In this document: in pieces, positions 1-6,639 of the stretch
How positions within the stretch are numbered: position 1 is the first letter of the stretch
Layout of the letters: each line of letters opens with the position of its first letter
Assembly: GCA_018056045.1 (NCBI GenBank)
Contig: JAGPGI010000109.1
Coordinates: 1 to 7,787 of the forward strand
Length of the DNA: 7,787 bases
Source: Paracoccus sp. (in: a-proteobacteria)
GTDB taxonomy: Bacteria; Pseudomonadota; Alphaproteobacteria; Rhodobacterales; Rhodobacteraceae
Direction of reading: 5' to 3'
Translations under genes and position numbers: made by a program
Notes under the pieces: generated by a model
The model's input: only the letters and a program-made list of their open reading frames with translations
Told to the model about the DNA's origin: nothing
Databases searched by the model: none

Positions 1-682
1 GGCGGGCACGGATATCCTGGGGCCGGCCGATCTGTTCGATCTTGCCCATCGACATGACCACCACCAGATCGGCCAGTTCCATCGCCTCGTCCTGATCATG
101 GGTCACAAAGATCGTGGTCAGGCCGGTTTCGTCATGGATCTCGCGCAGGCCCTGACGCAATTCCTTGCGCACCTTGGCATCCAGCGCGCCAAAGGGTTCG
201 TCCAGCAGCAGCATGCGCGGCTCAATCGCAAGCGCCCTCGCCAAGGCCACGCGCTGGCGCTGGCCGCCCGAGAGCTGGCTGGGATAGCGCCCGCCGATAT
301 CGGGCAGCTGGATCAGCTCCAGAAGCTTGGTCACACGCCGGGCGATTTCCGCCTTTTCGGGGCGCTTGGCACGCGGCCGCGCCCGCAACCCATAGGCGAT
401 GTTGTCAAAGACCGTCATGTGCCGAAACAGCGCATAGCTTTGGAACACAAAGCCCGCCCGGCGTTCCTGCACGGTCATGCCGGTCGCGTCCTGCCCGTCG
501 AACAAGACCCGCCCCGAGGCCGGAAACTCCAGCCCGCCCAGAATGCGCAGCAGCGTGGTCTTGCCCGAACCCGACGGCCCCAAAAGCGCGATCAGCGCCC
601 CCGAGGGGATGGACAGCGACACCGGGTGCAGCGCCGCCGAGGTTCCGAAGCTTTTGGCGATCTCATCGATCTGGATATGCAT
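1..682 (-). CDS. cysA: Sulfate/thiosulfate import ATP-binding protein CysA (partial, 3' end outside window)
   Basis: This is the ATPase subunit of the sulfate/thiosulfate ABC importer; it sits on the cytoplasmic face of the CysT-CysW channel and powers transport. The first 227 residues are visible, starting [13 protein letters not shown]. All nucleotide-binding motifs are present: Walker A GPSGSGKT at residues 35-42, Q-loop Q81 in [12 protein letters not shown] signature LSGGQ at 137-141, Walker B LLLDEP at 158-163, D-loop ALD at 166-168 and switch histidine H195 in VTHDQDEA. The visible end, GKIEQIGRP, is typical of the CysA/PotA/MalK group just before the C-terminal regulatory domain, which is lost at the window edge. 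The ATG at 682 is supported by a GAGGAG Shine-Dalgarno (690-695) 7 nt upstream, which overlaps the cysW stop codon. It is the last visible gene of the sbp-cysT-cysW-cysA operon. The ATPase alone could belong to another importer of this group, but the adjoining CysT/CysW permeases fix the substrate class. Confidence 0.95.
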   Translation of the reverse strand, partial: MHIQIDEIAKSFGTSAALHPVSLSIPSGALIALLGPSGSGKTTLLRILGGLEFPASGRVLFDGQDATGMTVQERRAGFVFQSYALFRHMTVFDNIAYGLRARPRAKRPEKAEIARRVTKLLELIQLPDIGGRYPSQLSGGQRQRVALARALAIEPRMLLLDEPFGALDAKVRKELRQGLREIHDETGLTTIFVTHDQDEAMELADLVVVMSMGKIEQIGRPQDIRAR

Positions 683-693
683 CACGGCGCTCC

Positions 694-1590
694 TCAATGG
701 CGGCGGTTGGCGGCAAGCTGGCCGGCATGGCGCAGCTCAAGCACGGTTTTCAGGATCAGCGTCAGCAGCGCCAGCGCGGTCAGGGCGGCGGCCATGCTGA
801 AGGCGGCGACCGACAGGTATTCGTTGTAAAGCATCTCGATGGTGATCGGCATGGTGGCGGTCTGGCCGCGGATCTTGCCCGACACCACCGCGACCGCGCC
901 GAATTCGCCCATCGCGCGCGCCGTGCAAAGCAGCGCGCCGTAAAGCAGCGCCCAGCGGATATTGGGCAGCGTCACCGTCCAGAAGGTCCGCCAGCCCGAG
1001 GCGCCCAGTGTCAGCGCCGCCTCTTCCTCGGCGCGGCCCTGTTCGATCATCACCGGGATCAGCTCGCGCGCGACAAAGGGGAAGGTGACAAAGACCGTGG
1101 CCAGAACGATGCCCGGAATGGCAAAAACGATGGGAAAGCCATGCGCGACCAGCCAGCCGCCGATCAGCGAATTCGCGCCGAACAGCAAGACGATGCACAG
1201 CCCCGCCACCACCGGACTGACAGAAAACGGCAGGTCGATCAGCGTGATCAGGAAGGCCTTGCCGCGAAAATCGAACTTGGTGATCAGCCATGCGGCCGCG
1301 ATGCCGAAGATGGCGTTCAGCGGCAGCGCGATGCCGGTCACGATCAGCGTCAGCCGGATCGCCGACCATGCATCGTGATTGCCAAGGCTGGCGACAGCGG
1401 CCAGCCAGCCCTCGGCCAGCGCCTGCGCGAAGACCGTGGCAAGGGGTGCCACCACCAGCACCCCCACGCCCGCCAGCGCCAGCGCGATCAGCGCCAGCCG
1501 CGCCGGGGTGCTTTCCGAGGTGGCGGGACGGAATTTCGCCGGCCGCCCGCCGGTTTGCGCGATGGCGTCGGGTGAAATCATCTCAGACAT
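694..1590 (-). CDS. cysW: Sulfate/thiosulfate ABC transporter permease CysW
   Basis: This inner-membrane permease is one half of the sulfate/thiosulfate channel and partners with CysT. The protein has 298 residues, close to the usual size of about 290. A 30-residue polar N-terminus precedes hydrophobic segments at roughly 32-56, 77-103, 112-139, 152-174, 210-235 and 258-284, giving about six membrane spans. The ABC permease EAA loop, which contacts CysA, lies near 188-208 ([11 protein letters not shown]). The stretch [15 protein letters not shown] at 228-242 is characteristic of CysW and separates it from the related CysT (GEYGSVIFIAGNIP). The ATG at 1590 has a GGAGA Shine-Dalgarno at 1598-1602, 7 nt upstream, and overlaps the end of cysT by 8 nt, suggesting translational coupling. 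Its TGA stop overlaps the ribosome-binding site of cysA. The function is assigned from family features. Confidence 0.95.
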   Translation of the reverse strand: MSEMISPDAIAQTGGRPAKFRPATSESTPARLALIALALAGVGVLVVAPLATVFAQALAEGWLAAVASLGNHDAWSAIRLTLIVTGIALPLNAIFGIAAAWLITKFDFRGKAFLITLIDLPFSVSPVVAGLCIVLLFGANSLIGGWLVAHGFPIVFAIPGIVLATVFVTFPFVARELIPVMIEQGRAEEEAALTLGASGWRTFWTVTLPNIRWALLYGALLCTARAMGEFGAVAVVSGKIRGQTATMPITIEMLYNEYLSVAAFSMAAALTALALLTLILKTVLELRHAGQLAANRRH

Positions 1591-2422
1591 GGCCCATTCT
1601 CCGGCGCGACAGGATCTGGATCAGGTTGATGGCCAGCAGCATCCCGAACGAGATCAGCAACATGGCGATGCCGATGGCGCCCGCCGCCTGATAGTTGAAT
1701 TCCTCCAGCTGGATGACGATCAGCAGGGGCGCGATCTCGGTCTTCATCGGGATATTGCCGGCGATGAAGATGACCGAGCCGTATTCCCCCACCGCCCGGG
1801 CCAAAGCCAGCGCGAACCCCGTCAGCGCCGCCGGCGCCAGCATCGGCAGGATGACATGGACGATCGTATATAGCCGCGAGGCGCCCAGCGTGGCCGAGGC
1901 CTCTTCGACCTCGCGGTCGATCTCGGCGATGACGGGCTGGACGGTGCGGGTCACAAAGGGAATGCCGACAAAGATCAGCGCCAGCAGGATGCCCCATTGC
2001 GTATAGGCGATCTTCCAGCCGATCTGCGCGGCAAGCTGTCCGAACACGCCGTTCGGCGCGTAAAGCGCGGTCAGCGCGATGCCCGCAACGGCCGTCGGCA
2101 GCGCAAAGGGCAGATCGACCGCGGCATCGACGATGCGCCGGCCGGGAAATTCATAGCGCGTCAGCACCCATGCCAGCAGCAGGCCAAAGACCAGATTGAA
2201 CAGCGCCGCAAAGAACGCCAGGCGAAAGGACAGAAACAGCGCCGCCCAGACGCGTTCGCGATGCACCACCGCCCAGATATTGGCCGGGCCAAAGCTTGCG
2301 CCCTGCAAAAGCAGGGCGCCAATGGGCAGCAGAACCACGATGGACAGCATCGTCAGGGTGATGCCGGCCGACAGGCGCAGGCCGGGCATCGGGGTTTTCT
2401 GGATGAAGGGGGTTTCAGCCAT
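1583..2422 (-). CDS. cysT: Sulfate/thiosulfate ABC transporter permease CysT (CysU)
   Basis: This is the second inner-membrane permease of the sulfate/thiosulfate importer. From the ATG at 2422 it has 279 residues, a normal family length. Hydrophobic segments lie at about 19-40, 58-88, 100-122, 141-160, 196-222 and 247-270. The EAA loop is near 171-193 (EEASATLGAS), and GEYGSVIFIAGNIP at 212-225 is the CysT-specific counterpart of the CysW motif. Start choice is ambiguous. A GTG at 2431 would add three residues and overlap the sbp stop by 4 nt (GTGA). I prefer the ATG at 2422 because GCGAAG lies about 8 nt upstream and no Shine-Dalgarno precedes the GTG. Either start implies tight coupling to sbp. 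The 3' end overlaps the cysW start by 8 nt. Confidence 0.94.
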   Translation of the reverse strand: MAETPFIQKTPMPGLRLSAGITLTMLSIVVLLPIGALLLQGASFGPANIWAVVHRERVWAALFLSFRLAFFAALFNLVFGLLLAWVLTRYEFPGRRIVDAAVDLPFALPTAVAGIALTALYAPNGVFGQLAAQIGWKIAYTQWGILLALIFVGIPFVTRTVQPVIAEIDREVEEASATLGASRLYTIVHVILPMLAPAALTGFALALARAVGEYGSVIFIAGNIPMKTEIAPLLIVIQLEEFNYQAAGAIGIAMLLISFGMLLAINLIQILSRRRMGHV

Positions 2423-2427
2423 GGCGA

Positions 2428-3465
2428 TCACTTCGCCGTATAGATCTGGTCAAAGATGCCGCCATCGCCGAAATGCTCGGGCTGCGCCTTGGCCCAGCCA
2501 CCGAAATGACTGATATCGACCAGTTCAAGCTTGGGGAAACGGGCGACATCCTCGGGATTGGCGGCGCTGCTGTCCCATGCGCGGTAGAAGTGCTTATAGG
2601 CCAGCGCCTGCCCCTCGGGCGAATAAAGGAAGGCCAGATAGGCATCGGCCAGGGCGCGCTGATCGTCATTGCCGATATTGCTTTCGACCAGAGCGACCGG
2701 CGGTTCGGCCAGAATGCTGACCGAGGGGACGACGATCTCGAACTCATCGGGGCCAAGTTCCTTGAGCGCCAGATAGGCCTCGTTCTCCCATGCCAGCAGC
2801 ACGTCACCGATGCCACGCTGGGCGAATGTCGTGGTGGCGCCGCGCGCGCCGGTATCCAGAACCGGCACATGCTGGAACAGTTCACCCACGAAAGCCTTGG
2901 GGTCCTGCCCGGCCTTTTCCGCCCATGCCCAGGCCGCCAGATAGTTCCAGCGCGCGCCGCCGCTGGTCTTGGGGTTCGGGGTGATGACCTCGACGCCGTC
3001 CTTGACCAGATCGCCCCAGTCCTGAACGCCCTTGGGATTGCCCTTGCGCACCAGAAAAACGATGGTCGAGGTATAGGGGCTGGAGTTATGCGGCAGCTTC
3101 GACTGCCAGTCGGCGGGCAGTTTGCCTGCCGCCGCGATCTTGTCGATATCCGAGGCCAGCGCGAGCGTCACCACCTGCGCACCCAGCCCGTCGATCACCG
3201 CCCGCGCCTGCGCGCCAGAGCCGCCATGGCTGGTCTCGATCTGGGGGGCCTCGTGCCCGTCGGCCTGCCATTTCTGGGCGAATACCGCGTTCACGTCACG
3301 ATAAAGCTCGCGCGTCGGGTCATAGCTGACATTCAGCAGCGTCTCGGCCCGCAGCGGGATCGGCGCGGCCATGAGTCCCAGCAGCGCCAGTATCGACAGG
3401 CCAAGCCGCGCCGGCGGCGGCAGGTGGAAGGCAATGGCAGCTTGCGAAAAAGTCCTGCTGGTCAT
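2428..3465 (-). CDS. sbp: Periplasmic sulfate-binding protein (Sbp family)
   Basis: This periplasmic solute receptor of the importer captures sulfate and passes it to CysT-CysW. From the ATG at 3465 it has 345 residues, near the usual 330-350. The N-terminus is a Sec signal peptide: R20, then a hydrophobic core at about 21-36 ([16 protein letters not shown]), and likely cleavage after A40 (PLRA/ETLL). The mature part starts with the family hallmark [11 protein letters not shown] (45-55), followed by [16 protein letters not shown] (79-94) and [11 protein letters not shown] (98-108). The second prokaryotic sulfate-binding signature NPKTSGGAR is intact at 164-172, and [11 protein letters not shown] follows at 204-214. 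The frame is open to an ATG at 3543, but that version adds 26 residues before the signal peptide. The start at 3465 has GAGGGA (3475-3480) 9 nt upstream and gives a proper signal peptide. It is the first gene of the operon. Thiosulfate binding (CysP-like) cannot be excluded by inspection. Confidence 0.95.
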   Translation of the reverse strand: MTSRTFSQAAIAFHLPPPARLGLSILALLGLMAAPIPLRAETLLNVSYDPTRELYRDVNAVFAQKWQADGHEAPQIETSHGGSGAQARAVIDGLGAQVVTLALASDIDKIAAAGKLPADWQSKLPHNSSPYTSTIVFLVRKGNPKGVQDWGDLVKDGVEVITPNPKTSGGARWNYLAAWAWAEKAGQDPKAFVGELFQHVPVLDTGARGATTTFAQRGIGDVLLAWENEAYLALKELGPDEFEIVVPSVSILAEPPVALVESNIGNDDQRALADAYLAFLYSPEGQALAYKHFYRAWDSSAANPEDVARFPKLELVDISHFGGWAKAQPEHFGDGGIFDQIYTAK

Positions 3466-3512
3466 TCGGGTCGTTCCCTCTGATCTGGGCCGGTGAGGCC
3501 GCTCTATTCCGC

Positions 3513-3543
3513 ATATTACGACAGGATAAATCGTGTTTTTCAA
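3513..3543 (-). promoter_or_regulatory. Candidate promoter for the sbp-cysTWA operon
   Basis: Read on the minus strand, TTGAAA (3538-3543) could be a -35 element and TAATAT (3513-3518) a -10 element. The 19-nt spacer is longer than the optimal 17. Transcription would start near 3505, about 40 nt before the sbp ATG. The placement is tentative, because alphaproteobacterial promoters are poorly predicted by eye and an upstream AT-rich stretch (TATAAA at 3614-3619, minus) is an alternative -10 with no good -35. Confidence 0.3.
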
Positions 3544-3544
3544 G

Positions 3545-3572
3545 AAAAAAATACGACCCCTGAAGTCGTATT
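3545..3572 (-). terminator. Hairpin plus T7, terminator-like on the minus strand
   Basis: A perfect 8-bp inverted repeat, AATACGAC / GTCGTATT (3550-3557 and 3565-3572), encloses a 7-nt loop. On the minus strand it runs directly into seven T residues (3545-3551, partly shared with the stem), which is the layout of an intrinsic terminator. On the plus strand no T-run follows. It lies about 80 nt upstream of the sbp start, in the same orientation as sbp, so it is either an insulator/attenuator or a DNA operator that merely resembles a terminator. The stem is AT-rich for this genome, which weakens the terminator reading. Confidence 0.45.
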
Positions 3573-3599
3573 AAAAAGCCCGGCCGAGACGCTCGGGCT
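3573..3599 (-). terminator. GC-rich hairpin plus T5, terminator-like (minus strand)
   Basis: AGCCCG (3577-3582) pairs with CGGGCT (3594-3599), with an alternative inner stem CCGAG-ACG-CTCGG at 3584-3596. On the minus strand the stem is followed at once by T residues (3573-3577), a classical Rho-independent terminator shape. On the plus strand a TTTTT run lies 5 nt beyond the stem (3605-3609), so it could also act, more weakly, in the other direction. It stands in tandem with the hairpin at 3545-3572. No gene that would need terminating is evident on either side. Confidence 0.5.
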
Positions 3600-3617
3600 G
3601 TCAGTTTTTCCATTTTA

Positions 3618-3630
3618 TATCAAATTGATA
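3618..3630. promoter_or_regulatory. 13-bp dyad TATCAAATTGATA, possible LysR-type box
   Basis: This is a perfect 6-1-6 inverted repeat of the T-N11-A form used by LysR-type regulators, the family that includes the sulfur regulators CysB and Cbl. It lies 153-165 nt upstream of the sbp start in AT-rich DNA. The match is short and could arise by chance in such DNA; binding by a CysB homologue is inference only. Confidence 0.25.
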
Positions 3631-3709
3631 AATGCAGTCCCGCATGGCGATTCCCGCACTGACGGTCGCGCCCACGGGATCCTTTGCGGCCGACATGCCG
3701 GGCCAGAAA

Positions 3710-3722
3710 CGCGAAAATCGCG
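3710..3722. repeat. Short inverted repeat CGCGA-AAA-TCGCG
   Basis: A 5-3-5 perfect dyad lies within non-coding DNA. On the plus strand the stem can be extended by GAAA pairing with TTTC across a 4-nt bulge. There is no T-run nearby. It could be RNA structure or a protein site; no function is assigned. Confidence 0.3.
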
Positions 3723-3790
3723 CGGCTTTCACCGCACGATTCGTTCGCTTGCAACACAAGAGAGAGATATCTTTGAAAACACGAAAAGGG

Positions 3791-3837
3791 AAAAAAGGCA
3801 GGCCGGCGAATGCTGCGCAATACCAGTAGCGCCGGCC
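3791..3837 (-). terminator. Long hairpin plus T6, terminator-like on the minus strand
   Basis: GGCCGGCG (3801-3808) and CGCCGGCC (3830-3837) form a perfect 8-bp GC stem around a 21-nt loop. On the minus strand four bases separate it from a run of six T (3791-3796), and a further TTTT follows after three C. The plus strand has no comparable T-run. No minus-strand gene precedes it, so if it is a terminator it would end an unannotated RNA starting between about 3840 and 4000. The loop is long, so the call is cautious. Confidence 0.35.
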
Positions 3838-3968
3838 CGAAATTAACGTCTGGCCTTAACAGCCTATATTACTCTTACACAACCCGCTCTGCTCTGTCAG
3901 GACGAAGCCGAGTTGCAGAGGCATTGGTATTGTTTCGCATATTACAGGGTTTGACGTATATTCGTGTC

Positions 3969-3982
3969 ATTGCCTAGGCAAT
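3969..3982. promoter_or_regulatory. Perfect 14-bp palindrome ATTGCCTAGGCAAT (candidate operator)
   Basis: All 14 bases are self-complementary with no spacer. It lies 244 nt upstream of the preferred kinase start and 12 nt downstream of a TTGACG hexamer (3951-3956), so it would cover the -10 area of any promoter using that -35. A dimeric transcription factor site is the natural reading; I cannot name the regulator. Confidence 0.4.
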
Positions 3983-4033
3983 CTTACCTATTTTGTTCCC
4001 CGATCAGCGCCCGACGCAGAATTCCAGCCGCTC

Positions 4034-4063
4034 TGACCTCGGGTCACGGGGCAAGACGGTCAC
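4034..4063. promoter_or_regulatory. GGTCA half-site cluster
   Basis: TGACC-TCG-GGTCA (4034-4046) is a 5-3-5 dyad. A further GGTCA at 4058-4062 lies in direct repeat 16 bp after the second arm; both direct copies read GGTCAC. Regularly spaced half-sites upstream of the kinase gene are compatible with a regulator site. The motif is short and its significance unproven. Confidence 0.2.
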
Positions 4064-4226
4064 TGTCTTTTAGCACATAGTTTGCTACAAGGTGGAAACA
4101 CCCGGCTGGATGGCAGCATGCAGGCTCCGGTTGACCCCGATCGAGACGACAGGACATGACGCCCAAAGCACCGCTGCATCGCGCCCTTGCGACGATTGCC
4201 CCGACCGCCACCCGAGGTGGGCGGGC

Positions 4227-6545
4227 ATGACGAAATCTCTTGGCGCATTGCTGGTCATCGGCCTGGCGGGCCTGCAGTTTCTGGCCGTTCTGGCGGTGGT
4301 GTTTTCGTCCTATCTGACGTCGGAACAGGCGCTGATCTATCACGCCCGCGACCTGCTGCGCGATGTCGGCACCAACACGATGGAGCATTCCAAGGGCTTT
4401 CTCAGCCCCGCGCAGGGCGCAGCCGAACTGGCGGCGCGGCTGGCGCAGAACCGTGTCGTGGCCAGCGACGACCCGCAGCGGCTCGAGCAACTGCTGTTCC
4501 AGCAATTGCAGATCGCGCCGCAATTCGCCGGCGTCTATTACGGCAGCGAGGGCGGCGATTTCGTCTATGTCATGCGCAGCCCAACGGGACCGGGCGAGTT
4601 CCGCTCGAAGATCATCGACCATCTGGACGGCCAGCGCCGCACCCGCCTGATCTGGCGCAACGACGATTTTTCCGTCGTCGAGCAGCGTCAGGATCCGGAG
4701 GACACATTCGAGCCGCGCGAACGGCCCTGGTACAAAAAGGCGCGGGCCGAGCGCACGACGATCTGGACCGATCCCTATATCTTCTTCTCGTCCCAGCAAC
4801 CGGGAATCACGCTCGCCGCGCCGGTCTTCAAGCCCGACAAAAGCGTCCGCGGCGTCGTCGGCGTCGATATCGAGATCAGCATGATCTCGGAATTCCTGTC
4901 ACGGCTGAACATCGGCACCAATGGCAAGGCGCTGATCATCCACCGCAATGGCGACGTGATCGCGCATCCGAATCAGGATCTCATCAAGACCGAAAGCGAG
5001 GACGGCGCCCTGCGCTTCGCCGATATCCGCGAGATCGACGCCCCGATCGCGCGCGCGGCCTTCGGACCGCTGGCCGACAGCGGCTCGATCCCGGTGGCCA
5101 AGGAAACCCCTTCGCAATTCATCTATGACGGCGCGCGCTATGTCTCGACGATGATGCCGGTGATCAGCGACAAGCTGCCCTGGACCATCGCCGTCTACGC
5201 CCCTGAGGATGACTTCACCGGCGCCATCAAGAAGAACCGCGCCCAGAACATCTGGCTGGCTGCGCTGGTGGCGGCGGTCACCGCGCTGGTCGGGCTAGCC
5301 TTGGCCGATTTCATCCATCGCCCGGTCCGCGCCTTCGCCGTGCGCACGGCGCTGATCTCGCAGGGGGAAATCGACCCCGACGCGCCGCTGCCCAAGACCT
5401 ACAAGGAGCTTGAGCGCGCCAATGCCGCGCTGGTCCAGCAGATCGTCGCCCGCCGCGAGACCGAGCGCGAATACGGCCAGACCTTCAACATGTCCTCGCG
5501 CGGGATGGCGCAGATCTCGCCGGAATACGGCGGTTTCGTGCGCGTCAACCAGCGCCTGTGCGACATCCTCGGCTATAGTCGCGAAGAGATCGTCGGCATG
5601 CGCCTGCCCGAGATCCTGCATCCCGACGACTCGGCCGAGCTTTCGACGCGGCGCGGCGTCGATGGCGAGGATTTCGTGCTGAACCGCGATGTCCGCTGCA
5701 TCCGCAAGGACGGCGCCACGATCTGGGTCACGCTGAACGGCATCACCATCCGCGACCGTCAGGGCAAGGCGCTGCATGCCGTCCTGACCATGGAGGACAT
5801 CACCCAAAGCCGCAACAGCGAGCAGGAAATCGACCGCCTGAACAAGGACCTGACGCATCTGGCGCGCGGCAATACGATGGGACAGATGGCCTCGGGCCTC
5901 GCGCATGAGCTGAACCAGCCCCTGACCGCCATCGCCCAGAATGCCGATACCGCGCTGCTGGTGCTGGACCAGATGACCGACAGGAACCCCGAACTGCGCG
6001 AGATTCTGGCCGAGATCGAACGCCAGTCGCTGCGCGCCGGCGACATCATCCGGGCGCTGCGCAGCTTTATCCGCAAGGATGAGGGGGCCCGCGCGGATTT
6101 CGATTTCGCCGATCTTCTGGGGCAGACGCTGCGCCTTGTGCAGGCCGAGGCGGCCGAGGCGCAGGTCAGCATCGAAACGCCGCTGCCGGCCAATCTGCCG
6201 CTGGTCATCGGCAACCGCGTCCAGATCGCCCAGGTGCTCGTCAACCTGCTGCACAATGCCATCGAGGCCATGGCGGACGCGAACACGGACCGGCGCCAGA
6301 TCACCATCACCGCCAGCGAGGCCGAGGACATGGTCACCGTGGCGGTCGAGGATACCGGCCCCGGCGTTCCCGCCGGCCTGAACCTGTTCACGCAGTTCGA
6401 AACCACCAAGCCCGACGGCATGGGGCTGGGCCTGTCGATCTGCCGCGCCATGGTCGAGGCCAATGGCGGCACGCTCTGGTATGATGGCAACCCGGGTCCG
6501 GGCGCAAAATTTTATTTCACGATTCCAGTGTATCGGAACAAATAG
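4227..6545 (+). CDS. Membrane sensor histidine kinase (dCache-like, PAS, HisKA, HATPase_c)
   Basis: This is the sensor of a two-component system, 772 residues from the ATG at 4227. Order: TM1 about 5-28; a periplasmic domain of about 310 residues with dCache features (RPWYKKARAERTTIWTDPYI at 166-185, GVVGVDIE at 209-216); TM2 341-363; a linker with helical, coiled-coil-like sequence (about 390-416); PAS about 417-528 (NQRLCDILGYSREEIVG, then RKDGATIWV); HisKA with phospho-acceptor H560 in GLAHELNQPL; ATPase with N-box N673/N677 (NLLHNAIEAM), G1 DTGPG 709-713 and G2 GMGLGLS 731-737. The H-box and TTKPDGMGLGLS resemble FixL/DctB-type kinases. Start choice: GAGGTGG (4214-4220) lies 6 nt before this ATG and TM1 follows directly; the frame opens to a GTG at 4092, but the 45 extra residues look non-coding and lack a ribosome site. 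The ligand is unknown; dCache domains usually bind small molecules such as amino acids or carboxylates. The adjacent regulator is its likely partner. Confidence 0.92.
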   Translation: MTKSLGALLVIGLAGLQFLAVLAVVFSSYLTSEQALIYHARDLLRDVGTNTMEHSKGFLSPAQGAAELAARLAQNRVVASDDPQRLEQLLFQQLQIAPQFAGVYYGSEGGDFVYVMRSPTGPGEFRSKIIDHLDGQRRTRLIWRNDDFSVVEQRQDPEDTFEPRERPWYKKARAERTTIWTDPYIFFSSQQPGITLAAPVFKPDKSVRGVVGVDIEISMISEFLSRLNIGTNGKALIIHRNGDVIAHPNQDLIKTESEDGALRFADIREIDAPIARAAFGPLADSGSIPVAKETPSQFIYDGARYVSTMMPVISDKLPWTIAVYAPEDDFTGAIKKNRAQNIWLAALVAAVTALVGLALADFIHRPVRAFAVRTALISQGEIDPDAPLPKTYKELERANAALVQQIVARRETEREYGQTFNMSSRGMAQISPEYGGFVRVNQRLCDILGYSREEIVGMRLPEILHPDDSAELSTRRGVDGEDFVLNRDVRCIRKDGATIWVTLNGITIRDRQGKALHAVLTMEDITQSRNSEQEIDRLNKDLTHLARGNTMGQMASGLAHELNQPLTAIAQNADTALLVLDQMTDRNPELREILAEIERQSLRAGDIIRALRSFIRKDEGARADFDFADLLGQTLRLVQAEAAEAQVSIETPLPANLPLVIGNRVQIAQVLVNLLHNAIEAMADANTDRRQITITASEAEDMVTVAVEDTGPGVPAGLNLFTQFETTKPDGMGLGLSICRAMVEANGGTLWYDGNPGPGAKFYFTIPVYRNK

Positions 6546-6639
6546 ACATAATGAACGTGAACGTTACCGTTGAGTCCGCATGAAAATCCGGTTGAATGAC
6601 GGTCTCACGGGTCGCGAATCAGATTGAACACAACATAAA
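6546..6639 (+). other. Kinase-regulator spacer with two tiny overlapping frames
   Basis: The 94-nt gap is large for a kinase/regulator operon. It contains a 10-codon frame (6551-6583, MNVNVTVESA) whose stop overlaps by ATGA the start of a 15-codon frame (6580-6627, MKIRLNDGLTGRESD) that ends 12 nt before the regulator ATG. Three imperfect 6-nt repeats, AACGTG/AACGTT/ACCGTT, occupy 6554-6571. No terminator is seen, so cotranscription remains likely. Neither tiny frame has a clear ribosome site, and both may be chance. Confidence 0.35.

Larger units (their letters stand above)
3466..4226. other. Long divergent intergenic region without a convincing gene
   Basis: About 760 bp separate the divergent sbp and histidine kinase genes. 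Open frames here (for example 3632-3829 plus, 3620-3820 minus) have no recognisable protein character and no good start signals. Parts, especially around 3505-3640 and 3840-4000, are clearly more AT-rich than the coding DNA, as expected of promoter regions. The region carries several inverted repeats, listed separately: dyads at 3550-3572, 3577-3599, 3618-3630, 3710-3722, 3801-3837, 3969-3982 and 4034-4046, plus three copies of ATATTAC. At least two divergent promoters must lie here; I can only weakly place one. Confidence 0.75.

Noticed and set aside
697..1575. 292-residue open frame on the plus strand opposite cysW
   Set aside because: It is an antisense shadow: very rich in Arg, Gln, Asp and Gly with no domain features, lying over an unmistakable permease.
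2473..3483. 336-residue open frame on the plus strand opposite sbp
   Set aside because: It is the antisense shadow of the sulfate-binding protein, a by-product of high GC content, with no recognisable motifs.
3466..3543. 26-residue extension of Sbp from an ATG at 3543
   Set aside because: It would bury the signal peptide; the ATG at 3465 has a good ribosome site and a standard signal sequence.
3550..3572. AATACGAC/GTCGTATT dyad as a canonical LysR ATAC-N7-GTAT site
   Set aside because: The ATAC and GTAT parts are 13 nt apart, not 7, so the classical LysR spacing is not met; the T7 run makes a terminator-like reading better.
3620..3820. 66-residue open frame on the minus strand between sbp and the kinase
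   Set aside because: Composition is unlike a protein of this genome, no start signal is seen, and it overlaps hairpins and AT-rich non-coding DNA.
4092..4226. 45-residue N-terminal extension of the kinase from a GTG start
   Set aside because: No ribosome site at a proper distance from 4092, no domain or signal in the extra residues, whereas the ATG at 4227 has a strong Shine-Dalgarno and is followed directly by the first membrane segment.
5295..6254. 319-residue open frame on the minus strand opposite the kinase
   Set aside because: It is the antisense of the PAS/HisKA region; composition is biased and no family is recognisable.
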